A stretch of 64,000 nt of DNA from Cladocopium goreaui (lineage: Eukaryota > Sar > Dinophyceae > Suessiales > Symbiodiniaceae), in the NCBI GenBank assembly GCA_947184155.2, contig CAMXCT020002369.1, positions 577,580-641,579 of the forward strand, written 5' to 3'. Positions 48,311 to 56,856 of the stretch are shown piece by piece. The position numbers were made by a program, and so were the translations under genes. Within the stretch, counting starts at the first letter, position 1; every line of letters begins with the position of its first letter. The notes below the pieces were generated by a model. That model saw only the letters and a list, made by a program, of their open reading frames with translations, was not told the DNA's origin and did no database searches.

Positions 48311-48925
48311 TTTGTACAGGCTTTTCTGTGTAAATGCATCTGTTTCTCAAGCTTATGTGCACAAAAGGTTTCTGCGCCCAATGGTTTTTTTGCTTCGAGC
48401 TCTTGCCGTACATAGGCAAAACGCGTCAAATGGATTAACAAGTCCATCGCAATGCTTCCAGAAACCTTTGTGGAACTTGTGACCGCAGTGAAAAGCGCAA
48501 AAAAGGGTGACTATCAGCTTTTGGGCCGCTGTGGCAAACACAGATTGTATTGGTATTTGCAATGAATTTTAATGGACCTCCATTTTCCTTGGCGTTCGCA
48601 GGGGTTTTGCATCATCATTTTAATGACTATTTACGGACACTTGATAAAATCGGCAACCTTTCCACGGAATTTGCTTCTTCCATTCTTCAAAACAAACACA
48701 TTTTGTTAAATTGATGCTTCTCATCGACGGACATTTTTCAAAAATGTCCGCGCGCCCCATGATCAACAACTGATGAGTTCACATCTTCAGAAACACAAAA
48801 AACATTGGAAAAAACCATATAAAATGGACATTTGCCTATGCAATGGATCTTGGAATAAATGATGCTCCCGGGTAACCTAAGGGCCGGAGCGTCGGATGAG
48901 AGGAAAACAGTTGAGAAGAACTTGT
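48311..48925. other. No recognisable gene
   Basis: Unique, moderately AT-rich DNA. A small inverted repeat (GGACATTTTT/AAAAATGTCC, about 48730-48750) is the only structure I note. Confidence 0.4.
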
Positions 48926-49082
48926 CTAGATGACATGTGTGAAGAGATGGGATGAGATGAGATTAGGTGAGATGAGGTGCGAAAAGCTCACATGATTTGA
49001 GATGAGATGAAGTGTGGAGTGTGAAGTGCAAGTGTGAAGTGTGAAGTGCGGGGTGTGAAGAGTGCAGTGTGAAGTGTGAGGA
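48926..49082. repeat. GATGAGAT and GTGTGAAGTG minisatellite
   Basis: Degenerate GATGAGATGAGATTAGGTGA steps pass into GTGTGAAGTGCAAGTGTGAA steps of about 10 bp. Confidence 0.75.
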
Positions 49083-49094
49083 AAGTCTTCGCTT

Positions 49095-49217
49095 GGCGTT
49101 GCATTGCACCGGGGTCGCGCGCAGGTCATGTTCTTGGACTACATCTGTGCAACAGCTTCGCAAAGCACGCACGCGCGGGCCTGGCTGGCGCACAGCGCAT
49201 GCAAGTTCTATAGATGA
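49095..49217 (+). CDS. Small exon candidate
   Basis: A plus-strand frame of about 40 codons contains ALHRGRAQVMFLDYICATAS and QSTHARAWLAHSACK, then TGA. It is GC-rich compared with its surroundings. It could be an exon of a plus-strand gene ended by the retrotransposon insertion 190 bp downstream, or chance. No family is recognised. Confidence 0.25.
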   Translation, partial: GVALHRGRAQVMFLDYICATASQSTHARAWLAHSACKFYR

Positions 49218-49402
49218 GAGAGGTCTTATAGTATATCCCCAAGGCAACTTCCGCCCCGCCTCGTGCGGGTACTACTGGTATTATATATATATATATATAT
49301 TTATATTATATGCATGTATGTGTGTACATATGTATATATGTATGTATATATATATGTGTGTGTGTGTGGAGATGAGTCAAAACAATCCCAAATTTTAGGA
49401 TT

Positions 49403-49407
49403 GTCAA
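49403..49407. other. Target-site duplication, left (gtcaa)
   Basis: The five bases GTCAA sit directly left of the left LTR and are repeated directly right of the right LTR (57915-57919). Five bp is the usual size for Ty1/copia integration. Confidence 0.9.
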
Positions 49408-49603
49408 TGGTTTCACCCAGGCTATGACCCACACAGCAACGCGACCTCCTTTTTCTAATCTGCTGCTGGTTCTGGGCGTTGATCCAAAGGGCAGCTTATG
49501 GATTGGCCCTTCGAAATGTTTCCAAAATGAAATCTGCAAATGAAAAATGTTGATATGCAAAATGCAACTGACATGTCAAGTGCAACTGTCATGGAATGGT
49601 GCA
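49408..49603 (-). repeat. 3' LTR of the copia element (196 bp)
   Basis: Plus-strand ends are TGGTTTCACC and GAATGGTGCA, so both TG and CA termini are present. It differs from the other LTR by C/G at 49577 and G/C at 49599. Confidence 0.95.
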
Positions 49604-49612
49604 CTCCCCCTC
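49604..49612 (-). other. Polypurine tract
   Basis: Minus-strand GAGGGGGAG lies directly before the 3' LTR, where the plus-strand DNA primer is expected. Confidence 0.85.
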
Positions 49613-49697
49613 AGCTTTGACGTCAGTTTGAAGCTGACATTCTTCATCTGGTTCATCCTCCGAAGGAGAGATGCTTTTTCCGAAAAACTCAAAACGC

Positions 49698-51851
49698 TCA
49701 AACTGCCCATTCTTCGGTTCTTTCAGCGCAACGAACGCACAGATTGATTTGGATGGCTTCTCCACGGTGAGGACACTGGAAATCCGTATGAAATCTTCCA
49801 GCATATCCAGAATTCAGCACAGGGAAACCAGGAGGAGGTCGCCCACGAGGCGCAGTCACCAACCTGCAAGTGGTGCACCATCTTGATGGCCTCGCTGGTC
49901 CAACTCTGGGATGGGTCAAGTAGGGGCACTGATGGGAAAGATGATATGCCTTCCCATATCTTGTGGTCAATACCCCAAAGCCAGGTCCTTCTGCATCTGG
50001 TTCATCCTCCGGTGGAGAGATGCGCAACCTTTCTCTAATCTCTGCGACTTCGGCCTCGATGTTCTGCAGCTCATTTTCGATTCTTTCTCCTAAGCTATCA
50101 CTGGACTCTTCTGAGCTGCTAGTGCTTGAAACTTCTGTTTCTTCTCTCCTGTCATTTTCTTCTCTTTCATTTTCTTCTCTTTCATTTTCTATTCCTTCTT
50201 CACTGGGAAGGAATTGTGGGCGCTCCACCATCTCGGTGGGCCCTTGGCGGGGTCGTCGAGGTGGTACATCGTCTGACTCACCACCTCTCTCCCGCGGCTG
50301 GAGGCGGACTGGGCCTGAGCCCAACCCCTTCTCAACAGCCAGTGACCGGAGGCGGACTGAGCCGAAGCCCAACCCCTTCTCAACGGCCACGGGTGGGAGC
50401 TGGACTGAGCTTGAGCTCAACTCGTCCTCACCACCCCTTCTTCCCATTTTTTCTCCTCTGACTTCAGGGCGACTTCCAGTCACTTCAGGCGAAAGATTCT
50501 GACGCCTCGCAATCTGTACTCCAACCTTCCAAAGCCATTGGACGAAGAGCGTCAGCAGCACCATGAAAATGGCAAAAACTGCCAACATGGATTGAAGGGC
50601 TTGATACCCTCCTTCTTCTCCTTCTTCATCTTCTGAATCTCCTCTGGCCACTGCCAAAATGGCAATTGTGGTGACCAAACGAATCATGTCATCATCATCG
50701 CTGACCTTGATGGCTTTGGCCAGCGTTTCACTTCTTTCTTTCTGTTCTTCATCTTTTTCCTCCTGCTTGATCTCCTCCAACTTTGGCGGACTTCCCATCA
50801 TCATCATCTCTCGAAGCGTCTCCAACCGTTTCGAAGACAAAGGTTTGGTGATGTCGGCGGTCAAAAACTCGCCCGGGGAATGGTGTATCACCCATCGCCC
50901 AGACAGCACAGTCTGTCGAGCGTAAGACGCCCGAGTTCTAAGGTGTCTCGTGCGCCAGTTGCCTCCATCCGTCGTGATGATCGCCAATGCAGACTGGGAG
51001 TCAGTGAAGGCTCCACGTGGCACATATCCAATCAGCTCATCCACAATGGCTGCCACAGACTCACCGGCGGTCATGGCCTCCACCAGTTCGGCCAATTCGG
51101 CCTCTGCAGTTGACAACGTCACTAGATGTTGGCGGCCGGATCTCCAAAAAATCGGAGCCCGATTCAAGGTGATGATGAAACATCCAAAAGATTCTTCATC
51201 ACTTGGAGCATAGCTGACATCTGAAAAAACTTGGATCTTGATCGGTTCTTTCCCATCATCTTGGTAGCGGAGCCCTTCTGCACAAGTTTTCAGAAGGTAT
51301 CCTTGGACTTGATCAGCTGCCTCAGGGACTGAGCTGGTGGCTTTTGTGACGTTGGAGCCCAGCCTTGAGATGCTGTACATGAGGTCCGGACGAGTTCGCG
51401 TCAGAACCCAAAGCAGTTCGCCTACCACTTTCTGACATTTTCTGACCTTCTCCAAAGTTGGTGGACTTGGGTCCAAAGCCATCTGAGCTTGGTCCCGAGT
51501 GATTGGGATCTTCTTTGGCTGAACTTCTTTGGCCTGCCGTTTCACCAGGTCCTTGACAAAGGATTCTTGGGTGACATGCCAAACATCTCGACCTTCGGCA
51601 TTTTTTGAGGTTGACACTTCCATGCCCAAGCAAGCGAATGGCTTCCTCCCCCACGACTTCTGGTTCTGACGTGGTCCAAGTCGCTTTTGGAACTTCTGTG
51701 CCACCGCTCTGGTGACTTCAGGGGGGCCAGTGATGAAAATGTCGTCGACATAGGTCATGACCAAGCCATACTGAATGCTTGGCTCGCTTCCTTCTTCTTT
51801 TCCAACTTCTTCCAGACGCCAAAGGTTTGGCTCAGAATCCAGCTGCCTCAA
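49698..51851 (-). CDS. copia pol, C-terminal part: RT (YVDD), RNase H, membrane/zinc extension
   Basis: A 717-codon frame; its first codon is TTG only because the frame follows a break, so this is not a true start. Residues 1-60 hold the RT catalytic box YVDDIF (34-39). Residues about 207-338 are a copia RNase H: FSDVSYA (D211), STAEAEL (E250), TDSQSA (D284), HHSPGEFLTADITKP (D333). The family normally ends about here. This frame continues for about 370 residues: an acidic stretch; a weak hydrophobic patch (389-402); a strong membrane segment at 421-441 (LAVFAIFMVLLTLFVQWLW core); a Pro/Arg/Gly-rich linker with two GLG.G.VRL repeats; a Glu-rich coiled coil (553-612); and two similar zinc-type modules. 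In the modules the ligands are H637, C642, C659, C662 and H688, C693, C705, C708. The role of the extension is unknown; membrane or nucleic-acid targeting is inference. Confidence 0.9.
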   Translation of the reverse strand: MRQLDSEPNLWRLEEVGKEEGSEPSIQYGLVMTYVDDIFITGPPEVTRAVAQKFQKRLGPRQNQKSWGRKPFACLGMEVSTSKNAEGRDVWHVTQESFVKDLVKRQAKEVQPKKIPITRDQAQMALDPSPPTLEKVRKCQKVVGELLWVLTRTRPDLMYSISRLGSNVTKATSSVPEAADQVQGYLLKTCAEGLRYQDDGKEPIKIQVFSDVSYAPSDEESFGCFIITLNRAPIFWRSGRQHLVTLSTAEAELAELVEAMTAGESVAAIVDELIGYVPRGAFTDSQSALAIITTDGGNWRTRHLRTRASYARQTVLSGRWVIHHSPGEFLTADITKPLSSKRLETLREMMMMGSPPKLEEIKQEEKDEEQKERSETLAKAIKVSDDDDMIRLVTTIAILAVARGDSEDEEGEEGGYQALQSMLAVFAIFMVLLTLFVQWLWKVGVQIARRQNLSPEVTGSRPEVRGEKMGRRGGEDELSSSSVQLPPVAVEKGLGFGSVRLRSLAVEKGLGSGPVRLQPRERGGESDDVPPRRPRQGPTEMVERPQFLPSEEGIENEREENEREENDRREETEVSSTSSSEESSDSLGERIENELQNIEAEVAEIRERLRISPPEDEPDAEGPGFGVLTTRYGKAYHLSHQCPYLTHPRVGPARPSRWCTTCRLVTAPRGRPPPGFPVLNSGYAGRFHTDFQCPHRGEAIQINLCVRCAERTEEWAV

Positions 51852-54579
51852 CTGCAGCTTGATCTTTCCTCCTTCTTTCTTTTTCTACTTCTACTTCAAA
51901 ACTTCTCATCTCGCTATCTCTGCAAAGTCCCCACAATCTTGGAGATCTTCTCAACCCATAGACCGCTCTTTTTGGCCTGTAAAGTGTTCCAGGTCGCAAG
52001 CAGCCTTTCTTGACAAAGATGGTAGGAGGAGCGACCAGGATGTAGTTGGATTGATCCTCCTGGTCAATGACGGCGTTCAAAAAAGCCGTACGGATGTCCA
52101 ATGACATGCCCAGCCATTGGTTCCTCGCAGCAAACCACAGCATGAGTCTGAAAGCTGTGGCATCAGCACCTGCACTGTAGGTCTGTTCATCATCTCTTTT
52201 TTCCTCGTAGTTTCCACAGATGACCCATCTCACCTTGTGTTTGGATCCACCCGGAATGGGCTTTTTGGAGTACACCACCTTTGATGGGATGCGCTCAAAC
52301 TTGATGCCCTTCTCCTTCAACTTCTTCTCTATTTCTTTTACCTCCTCTTCTGAAACTTCTTCCAATGCTTCTTTTTCTTCCAGCATAGAGTTGATTTCGC
52401 TTTTTGCAGCGGTTTCCCATTCTTCCCAATGCTCCCAAACTTCTTTCGGTGAGATGATCTTGGTCTGCAGGATCTCCTCGGAGTCTTCCATGCTTTCCAC
52501 AGCTTTGCGCAGTCTACCAATCACAGCCATCTCATCCATGGCTGTTTCCTCATCATCTTCAACCATCGCTCTCATCTCTTCTTCGATGATTCTTCTGATT
52601 CTAGCTTTGACCTTCCACTTCTCTGTCTCCTCCTCTTCTTGTGCTTCCATCGACGCATCCAATCTTCTCACTGCTGTTTTCTCCCTCAGCCTCCTTCGTG
52701 TTGAAAGATCATCCAAAATTTGGGTTTCAAGGCCAACCCAAACACCATGCTGTACAGGCTCTGAAGTCTGTTTCATCAAAACTTTGGCGATTCTTGGGGC
52801 CTCGCCTTCTTGCCACACCCAATGATCATGTTCTTCAACTGATGGGCACAGATAGCGGACATGTTCCACCATCGGATCAAAACTTCCCCTCCTCCATGTC
52901 CTCTTCCTCACTCTTACCTCCTCCAAAAAGGGTGGAAAAGAAGGAACTTGGTCGAGGCGAACACATCGGTTGATTTCGTTGATGTATCGCAAAGCCCAAG
53001 GCCACCAATCAGCTTGGACCTTGGCATGGTGCAAGACTCGCCTGATCTGAGTCTTGATGGCTTTGACGGCCACTTCTGCACGGCCGTTGGCTCTGGGGTC
53101 ATCGCCAGCAGTGCGACTCAAAATGATGCCTCTTGATGATGCCCATCTTCTAAACGATCCAGAAAACTCGTGGCCTCTGTCGGTGTGGATCTTGGCGACT
53201 GTAAATCCATCGGCCTTCAACTTCATGAGCATGTCCATGGTAGTGGATGAAACTTCCCTCGCAGTTTTGGTGGTCATGGGAAGTGCCAGACGAAAAATTC
53301 GAACTTCCGTTTTTTCTTCTAAATCTTCCCTTCTTTCCTCATCTCTCTGCTCCCCCTGACCTTCTTCGACCTGCACTTCTGCCTCCTCTTTTTCTTCCGC
53401 TTCTGCTCCTCTAGCTTCTTCTATAGCTGGTTCTTCTCCTTGGAGTTCTTCATCTGGTGGCTGGCGCATTTTGTCAGAGTCTTTTGGAACACGCCACACC
53501 AAAACGCCAGTCAAAAACCAACGTGCCATGTGTCCTCCAAGGTCATATGCTGGTGTGAAAGGACCAGCCACATCCAGAGACAAAGTGCCAGTTTGAAGAT
53601 GCCGGGCTCGGCGATGAGGTTCTTGTTGTTGAAGGGTTTCCTGACATGTCTTGCAGTCTTTGCGATAGGGAACGTGGCCAAATCTGATGTGATCCTCCCA
53701 AGACATAGGAGCAATCCTTGCATGTGATTGCATGGTCTGTTCTTTGATGGCCACAGCTAACATCCGCATCAGACCAGGTGGCCACCGAGCAAGATCTTTT
53801 GACGATCGAACTCCCCCAGGACAAACAGAACCTTTGATTTGAAAATCTTCTGGAACCAAATCAAGTGAAGTTCCCAAGGTGGTGGGTTTCGTGGCTTCCC
53901 CACCCAAACTCTTTTGTGTGAAGTGCGTCTCCTTCAACTCAAACTCCTTTCTAATCTCATGCCATTCCCATTGATCCCACAATGAGACGACTTCAGGCTT
54001 GTAGTCTCGTGGTGAAGATGGCTGCTCAAGCACAAAAGCCAGTGGATGATCATGCCCTCGAGCTCGTCGAGCATATGTTGCAATCATGAAAAGAAAAATT
54101 TGACGCCACAAAAGGATGTCATCCTCTTCTACCATTTTCTTCTCTTTTTCACTCAAATCTTTCTTCCCATACTCCTCTCCTTTCCACGCTCTGACAGGCC
54201 GAGGTGCAGTGTCACATCCAGGAATCTCATAGTGCCTCAAGACACTGCGAGATCGGCAGTTTGGTCCGCCCGCAATTCCCAAGATCTTGCCCTGGATGGC
54301 TGCAGTGATCAAAGACGCGTAGATGCCATCATCAGGAATCATGTCATGTTGACTTCCTCTTTTGACATCTACTTCCAAAAGAATTCTTTCTTCTCCCGTA
54401 CACTGTTTCCAGGCCTTTCCAAACGTGAAGCCTGAATCTTCTCCAGCGTAGAGATGTAGAAGCAGTCCATCTCTTTGCATAGCCCTCCTCCATCTCCGAT
54501 TGCAAGGAAGACCATTCCATGCAAGTCGCTCTTTGGTGTGATCCGGTAGTTGAGAGAGAACAGGATGGGCTTTGACCAT
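51832..54579 (-). CDS. copia pol, middle part: methyltransferase-like block, integrase, RT N-half
   Basis: A 915-codon frame. Residues about 30-245 resemble a C5-methyltransferase fold: HLYAGEDSGF (42-51, motif I-like), LLEVDVKRG (67-75, acidic second motif), GGPNCRSRS (104-112, motif IV-like with C108) and LEQPSSP (184-190). Integrase follows: H297-x4-H302 and C309-x2-C312 zinc finger; then D336, D467 (IHTDRGHEF) and E502 (NGRAEVAV) with 34 residues between the last two. A Glu-rich insert (about 375-425) splits the core between D336 and D467. A Glu/Lys-rich linker precedes RT (about 755-885), with VRWVICGNYEEKRDDEQTYS, SLDIRTAFLNAV and RAVYGLRRSPRLWG. RT then breaks off: the catalytic YVDD lies in the next frame (51851-49698). 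A stop just upstream of the ATG marks the break with the protease frame. Confidence 0.9.
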   Translation of the reverse strand: MVKAHPVLSQLPDHTKERLAWNGLPCNRRWRRAMQRDGLLLHLYAGEDSGFTFGKAWKQCTGEERILLEVDVKRGSQHDMIPDDGIYASLITAAIQGKILGIAGGPNCRSRSVLRHYEIPGCDTAPRPVRAWKGEEYGKKDLSEKEKKMVEEDDILLWRQIFLFMIATYARRARGHDHPLAFVLEQPSSPRDYKPEVVSLWDQWEWHEIRKEFELKETHFTQKSLGGEATKPTTLGTSLDLVPEDFQIKGSVCPGGVRSSKDLARWPPGLMRMLAVAIKEQTMQSHARIAPMSWEDHIRFGHVPYRKDCKTCQETLQQQEPHRRARHLQTGTLSLDVAGPFTPAYDLGGHMARWFLTGVLVWRVPKDSDKMRQPPDEELQGEEPAIEEARGAEAEEKEEAEVQVEEGQGEQRDEERREDLEEKTEVRIFRLALPMTTKTAREVSSTTMDMLMKLKADGFTVAKIHTDRGHEFSGSFRRWASSRGIILSRTAGDDPRANGRAEVAVKAIKTQIRRVLHHAKVQADWWPWALRYINEINRCVRLDQVPSFPPFLEEVRVRKRTWRRGSFDPMVEHVRYLCPSVEEHDHWVWQEGEAPRIAKVLMKQTSEPVQHGVWVGLETQILDDLSTRRRLREKTAVRRLDASMEAQEEEETEKWKVKARIRRIIEEEMRAMVEDDEETAMDEMAVIGRLRKAVESMEDSEEILQTKIISPKEVWEHWEEWETAAKSEINSMLEEKEALEEVSEEEVKEIEKKLKEKGIKFERIPSKVVYSKKPIPGGSKHKVRWVICGNYEEKRDDEQTYSAGADATAFRLMLWFAARNQWLGMSLDIRTAFLNAVIDQEDQSNYILVAPPTIFVKKGCLRPGTLYRPKRAVYGLRRSPRLWGLCRDSEMRSFEVEVEKERRRKDQAAVEAAGF

Positions 54580-55181
54580 GGCTTGCAGCCACTGAATTCA
54601 TCGCTCATCTCAAGACCTCTCTTCAAACCTTGATTTGCATCTTCCAACTCTGAGATCAGGTCCAAAGCCAGTTGACGACTGACTTGAGGGCAGCCATTGT
54701 GCTGCGAAACTTTCAGATCACCTCGTAGTGGATGTCGTATGGAGAGCTTTCCATCCTTCCATGCAATCTCGCACCCAAGAACTTCTGCAAGAGGACCCAT
54801 CGGAACTATCGGTTCCACCATTGGGTCAGGAGAGATCATCGCTCTTCCAGGTGACATCTTCAATTGAATCCTTCTTCCATCTGCCAAAGAGACTCCCACG
54901 ACTGGGAAGCCAGCTGTCACCTCTCCGTTTTTCTGTGGTCGAAGAGGATGTGTCGCACCAGAGTCAATGAGACCAGCTTGATCTCCTGTCGCCATCTTTC
55001 GAAGCCTGAGAACTTTTTGTTTCTGCCTCAGGGAGTTCAACTGCTGTTGAAGTCTTTCCATCAAATCTTCTTTTCCTTCTGAGTCCTTGGCAGATCCAGA
55101 GCTGGCAGAAGACGCCGATGAAGATGGAGCTCCTGAGATGCTTTTCAGCACCTTACTCGCCTCATCTATCAAGTCTTTCAT
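54369..55181 (-). CDS. copia aspartic protease region
   Basis: A 270-codon frame. A Ser/Ala-rich linker and short coiled coil (40-60) precede the retroviral-type protease motif LIDSGATHPL (D73-S-G-A76), the catalytic half-site that functions as a dimer. Residues 120-150 (EPIVPMGPLAEVLGCEIAW) form the rest of the fold. After about residue 195 the frame departs from the element's sense: the continuing methyltransferase-like protein is in the 54579 frame, so the last 75 codons are shadow. Upstream, the frame extends back to about 55330, where its own zinc-knuckle cysteine (SCTRPK) is found. Confidence 0.8.
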   Translation of the reverse strand: MKDLIDEASKVLKSISGAPSSSASSASSGSAKDSEGKEDLMERLQQQLNSLRQKQKVLRLRKMATGDQAGLIDSGATHPLRPQKNGEVTAGFPVVGVSLADGRRIQLKMSPGRAMISPDPMVEPIVPMGPLAEVLGCEIAWKDGKLSIRHPLRGDLKVSQHNGCPQVSRQLALDLISELEDANQGLKRGLEMSDEFSGCKPWSKPILFSLNYRITPKSDLHGMVFLAIGDGGGLCKEMDCFYISTLEKIQASRLERPGNSVREKKEFFWK

Positions 55182-55245
55182 AGCGGAATCTTGTGTCGAT
55201 GCCGCTGCTTCTTCAAATTCTTTCTTGCCTCCAACCTTCTCTTCC

Positions 55246-56856
55246 TCAGTCTTCAGCTGCTTCGCTTTTGGGGCAGACTTTTCTGGGGAGGTTGAAGACG
55301 ATTTCGGTCGTGTGCAGCTTGGTGCTAAGATGTGCTAAGTGTTGTGAGCTGCCGCACACGTAGCATCTCCTCAATTCGTCTCGCTGTTCATGCGACCACG
55401 TACACTCGCGGCCTTTTCTGCATCCACCTTCAGTCAGGTAATACCTGCATTTCTGTCTGGACTTCTCTTCATCATTCTTTTCTCTGTCTCTTCCCTTTCC
55501 CTTGCCCTTCTCTGCTGCCTCTGCCTCCATGTTCTTCAGCTTCGGAAGTTCTACCTCCTTCTTCGCCGTTGTGGTTATTGATCTCTTGTCAGTCATCGCA
55601 CATTGTTCAAGTTCAGCAAGAAGATGTGCTGCAAGTTGGTCCACCGAAGATGAAGTTGGAGTTGTGTCCACCGACAGGGTGTTCCGGACAAGAGAGACAC
55701 GGAACTGGATGTCGCGATGCGATTCGAGCACCCGACGAGTCATCTTGTTGAGGCCTTTGAGCAACAAAGCTGGGTCCGGCTCCACAGCGCCGACTTCTTT
55801 GGCACGACGGCGCCATCTCATCCATTTGCGGATCGCTCCAGGTGCTTCTTGGACTGAGGCGATCTCTGCCGGGTCCTCCAAGCTTTTGAGCAGGGTCTGT
55901 TTCTCAGCCACACCACCTGGTGAGTAAGTGGTGTACAAGTATGTGAGCACCCCAAAAACATCCATTCTTCTTGCTGCCACCAGTTCTTCGCGACAAGATT
56001 CTGGGATGGCCTTCATGATCATAGTTGAAACGCGCCTTTCCAATCGCTGCCAACGAGGTTGTTGAAGAGGAGCAGGGGCAGCAAAGCCATGATTCAGTCG
56101 ATCAAGGGGGCTCAATGAAACATGCCGCTGATACCAAGCTTCCACCTCCTGTGTCATGATTTCCCACCACTCTTGAGAAGATGTGGTGAGGTCAGAGATG
56201 ATGGGATTCAAGAGCAACATCCAATCACCAAGTTGAAGTGGCCCAGTTCCAGACGTCCAAGGCATCAGATCGGGCAAATCTGGAGCACCCGAGCGAACCA
56301 CCTCCACTCCCATCACCGCTCCTTCATCATTCTTTCCATCGCTGATCTTCTGCTGCAGGTCTCTCATCGACTGCATCATCAGGAACATGAATTCCATAGT
56401 CTTTGAGTTGAAGTCTTCTTCTCGACTTCTTTCTTGTTGGCCTCTGGGCCCATCCTCAAATCTTTCACCTTTCTTCCAAGCTTCGCCACAATCACCATTT
56501 GAACTTTCAATCTTTGGGGGTCTCACAGCCTCCTGGAAACCTTGCTGGCCAACTGACCCGTCCTCTTTTGGTGGTCTCGCAGCCTCAGGGAAAACTTGCT
56601 GGCCAACTGACCCGTCCTCTTTTGGGGGTCTTGCAGCCTCAAGGAAAACTTGCTGGCCAACTGACCCGTCCTCTTTTGGGGGTCTTGCAGCCTCAGGGAA
56701 AACTTGCTGGCCAACTGACCCATCCTCTTTTGGGGGTCTCGCAGCCTCCTTACTGAAAACCCTCTCCAGATTCATCCCTTGCAAACGAGTGGTGTCTATG
56801 CCAAAACTTCGCTCAGCGACCACTTCCGCCCTTGGAGATGCTATCAGGAGTTGCAA
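55246..56856 (-). CDS. copia Gag-like protein with 18-residue repeats and CCCH finger
   Basis: A 536-codon frame opening with TTG after a break. Residues 38-110 are four to five repeats of 18 residues (EAARPPKEDGSVGQQVFP). A Glu/Lys region and a predicted capsid-like helical domain (about 170-440) follow. Near the end are a CCCH finger (C470-x8-C479-x5-C485-x3-H489, core CRYYLTEGGCRKGREC) and a CCHC-type knuckle beginning CYVCGSSQH (498-506) whose last Cys is replaced by Ser, because of a 10-bp tandem duplication. RNA packaging is the expected role. A Gag with both CCCH and CCHC fingers is unusual. Confidence 0.75.
   Translation of the reverse strand: MQLLIASPRAEVVAERSFGIDTTRLQGMNLERVFSKEAARPPKEDGSVGQQVFPEAARPPKEDGSVGQQVFLEAARPPKEDGSVGQQVFPEAARPPKEDGSVGQQGFQEAVRPPKIESSNGDCGEAWKKGERFEDGPRGQQERSREEDFNSKTMEFMFLMMQSMRDLQQKISDGKNDEGAVMGVEVVRSGAPDLPDLMPWTSGTGPLQLGDWMLLLNPIISDLTTSSQEWWEIMTQEVEAWYQRHVSLSPLDRLNHGFAAPAPLQQPRWQRLERRVSTMIMKAIPESCREELVAARRMDVFGVLTYLYTTYSPGGVAEKQTLLKSLEDPAEIASVQEAPGAIRKWMRWRRRAKEVGAVEPDPALLLKGLNKMTRRVLESHRDIQFRVSLVRNTLSVDTTPTSSSVDQLAAHLLAELEQCAMTDKRSITTTAKKEVELPKLKNMEAEAAEKGKGKGRDREKNDEEKSRQKCRYYLTEGGCRKGRECTWSHEQRDELRRCYVCGSSQHLAHLSTKLHTTEIVFNLPRKVCPKSEAAED
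55322..55339 (-). repeat. 10-bp duplication disrupting the zinc knuckle
   Basis: GTGCTAAG occurs at 55322-55329 and again at 55332-55339. Removing one 10-bp period would bring the missing Cys of the knuckle into frame and join the Gag frame to the protease frame. Confidence 0.7.
56523..56760 (-). repeat. 54-bp repeats inside gag
   Basis: Four to five copies of a 54-bp unit containing GCTGGCCAACTGACCCGTCC on the plus strand, in frame, coding for 18 residues each. Copies differ by a few bases. Confidence 0.9.
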
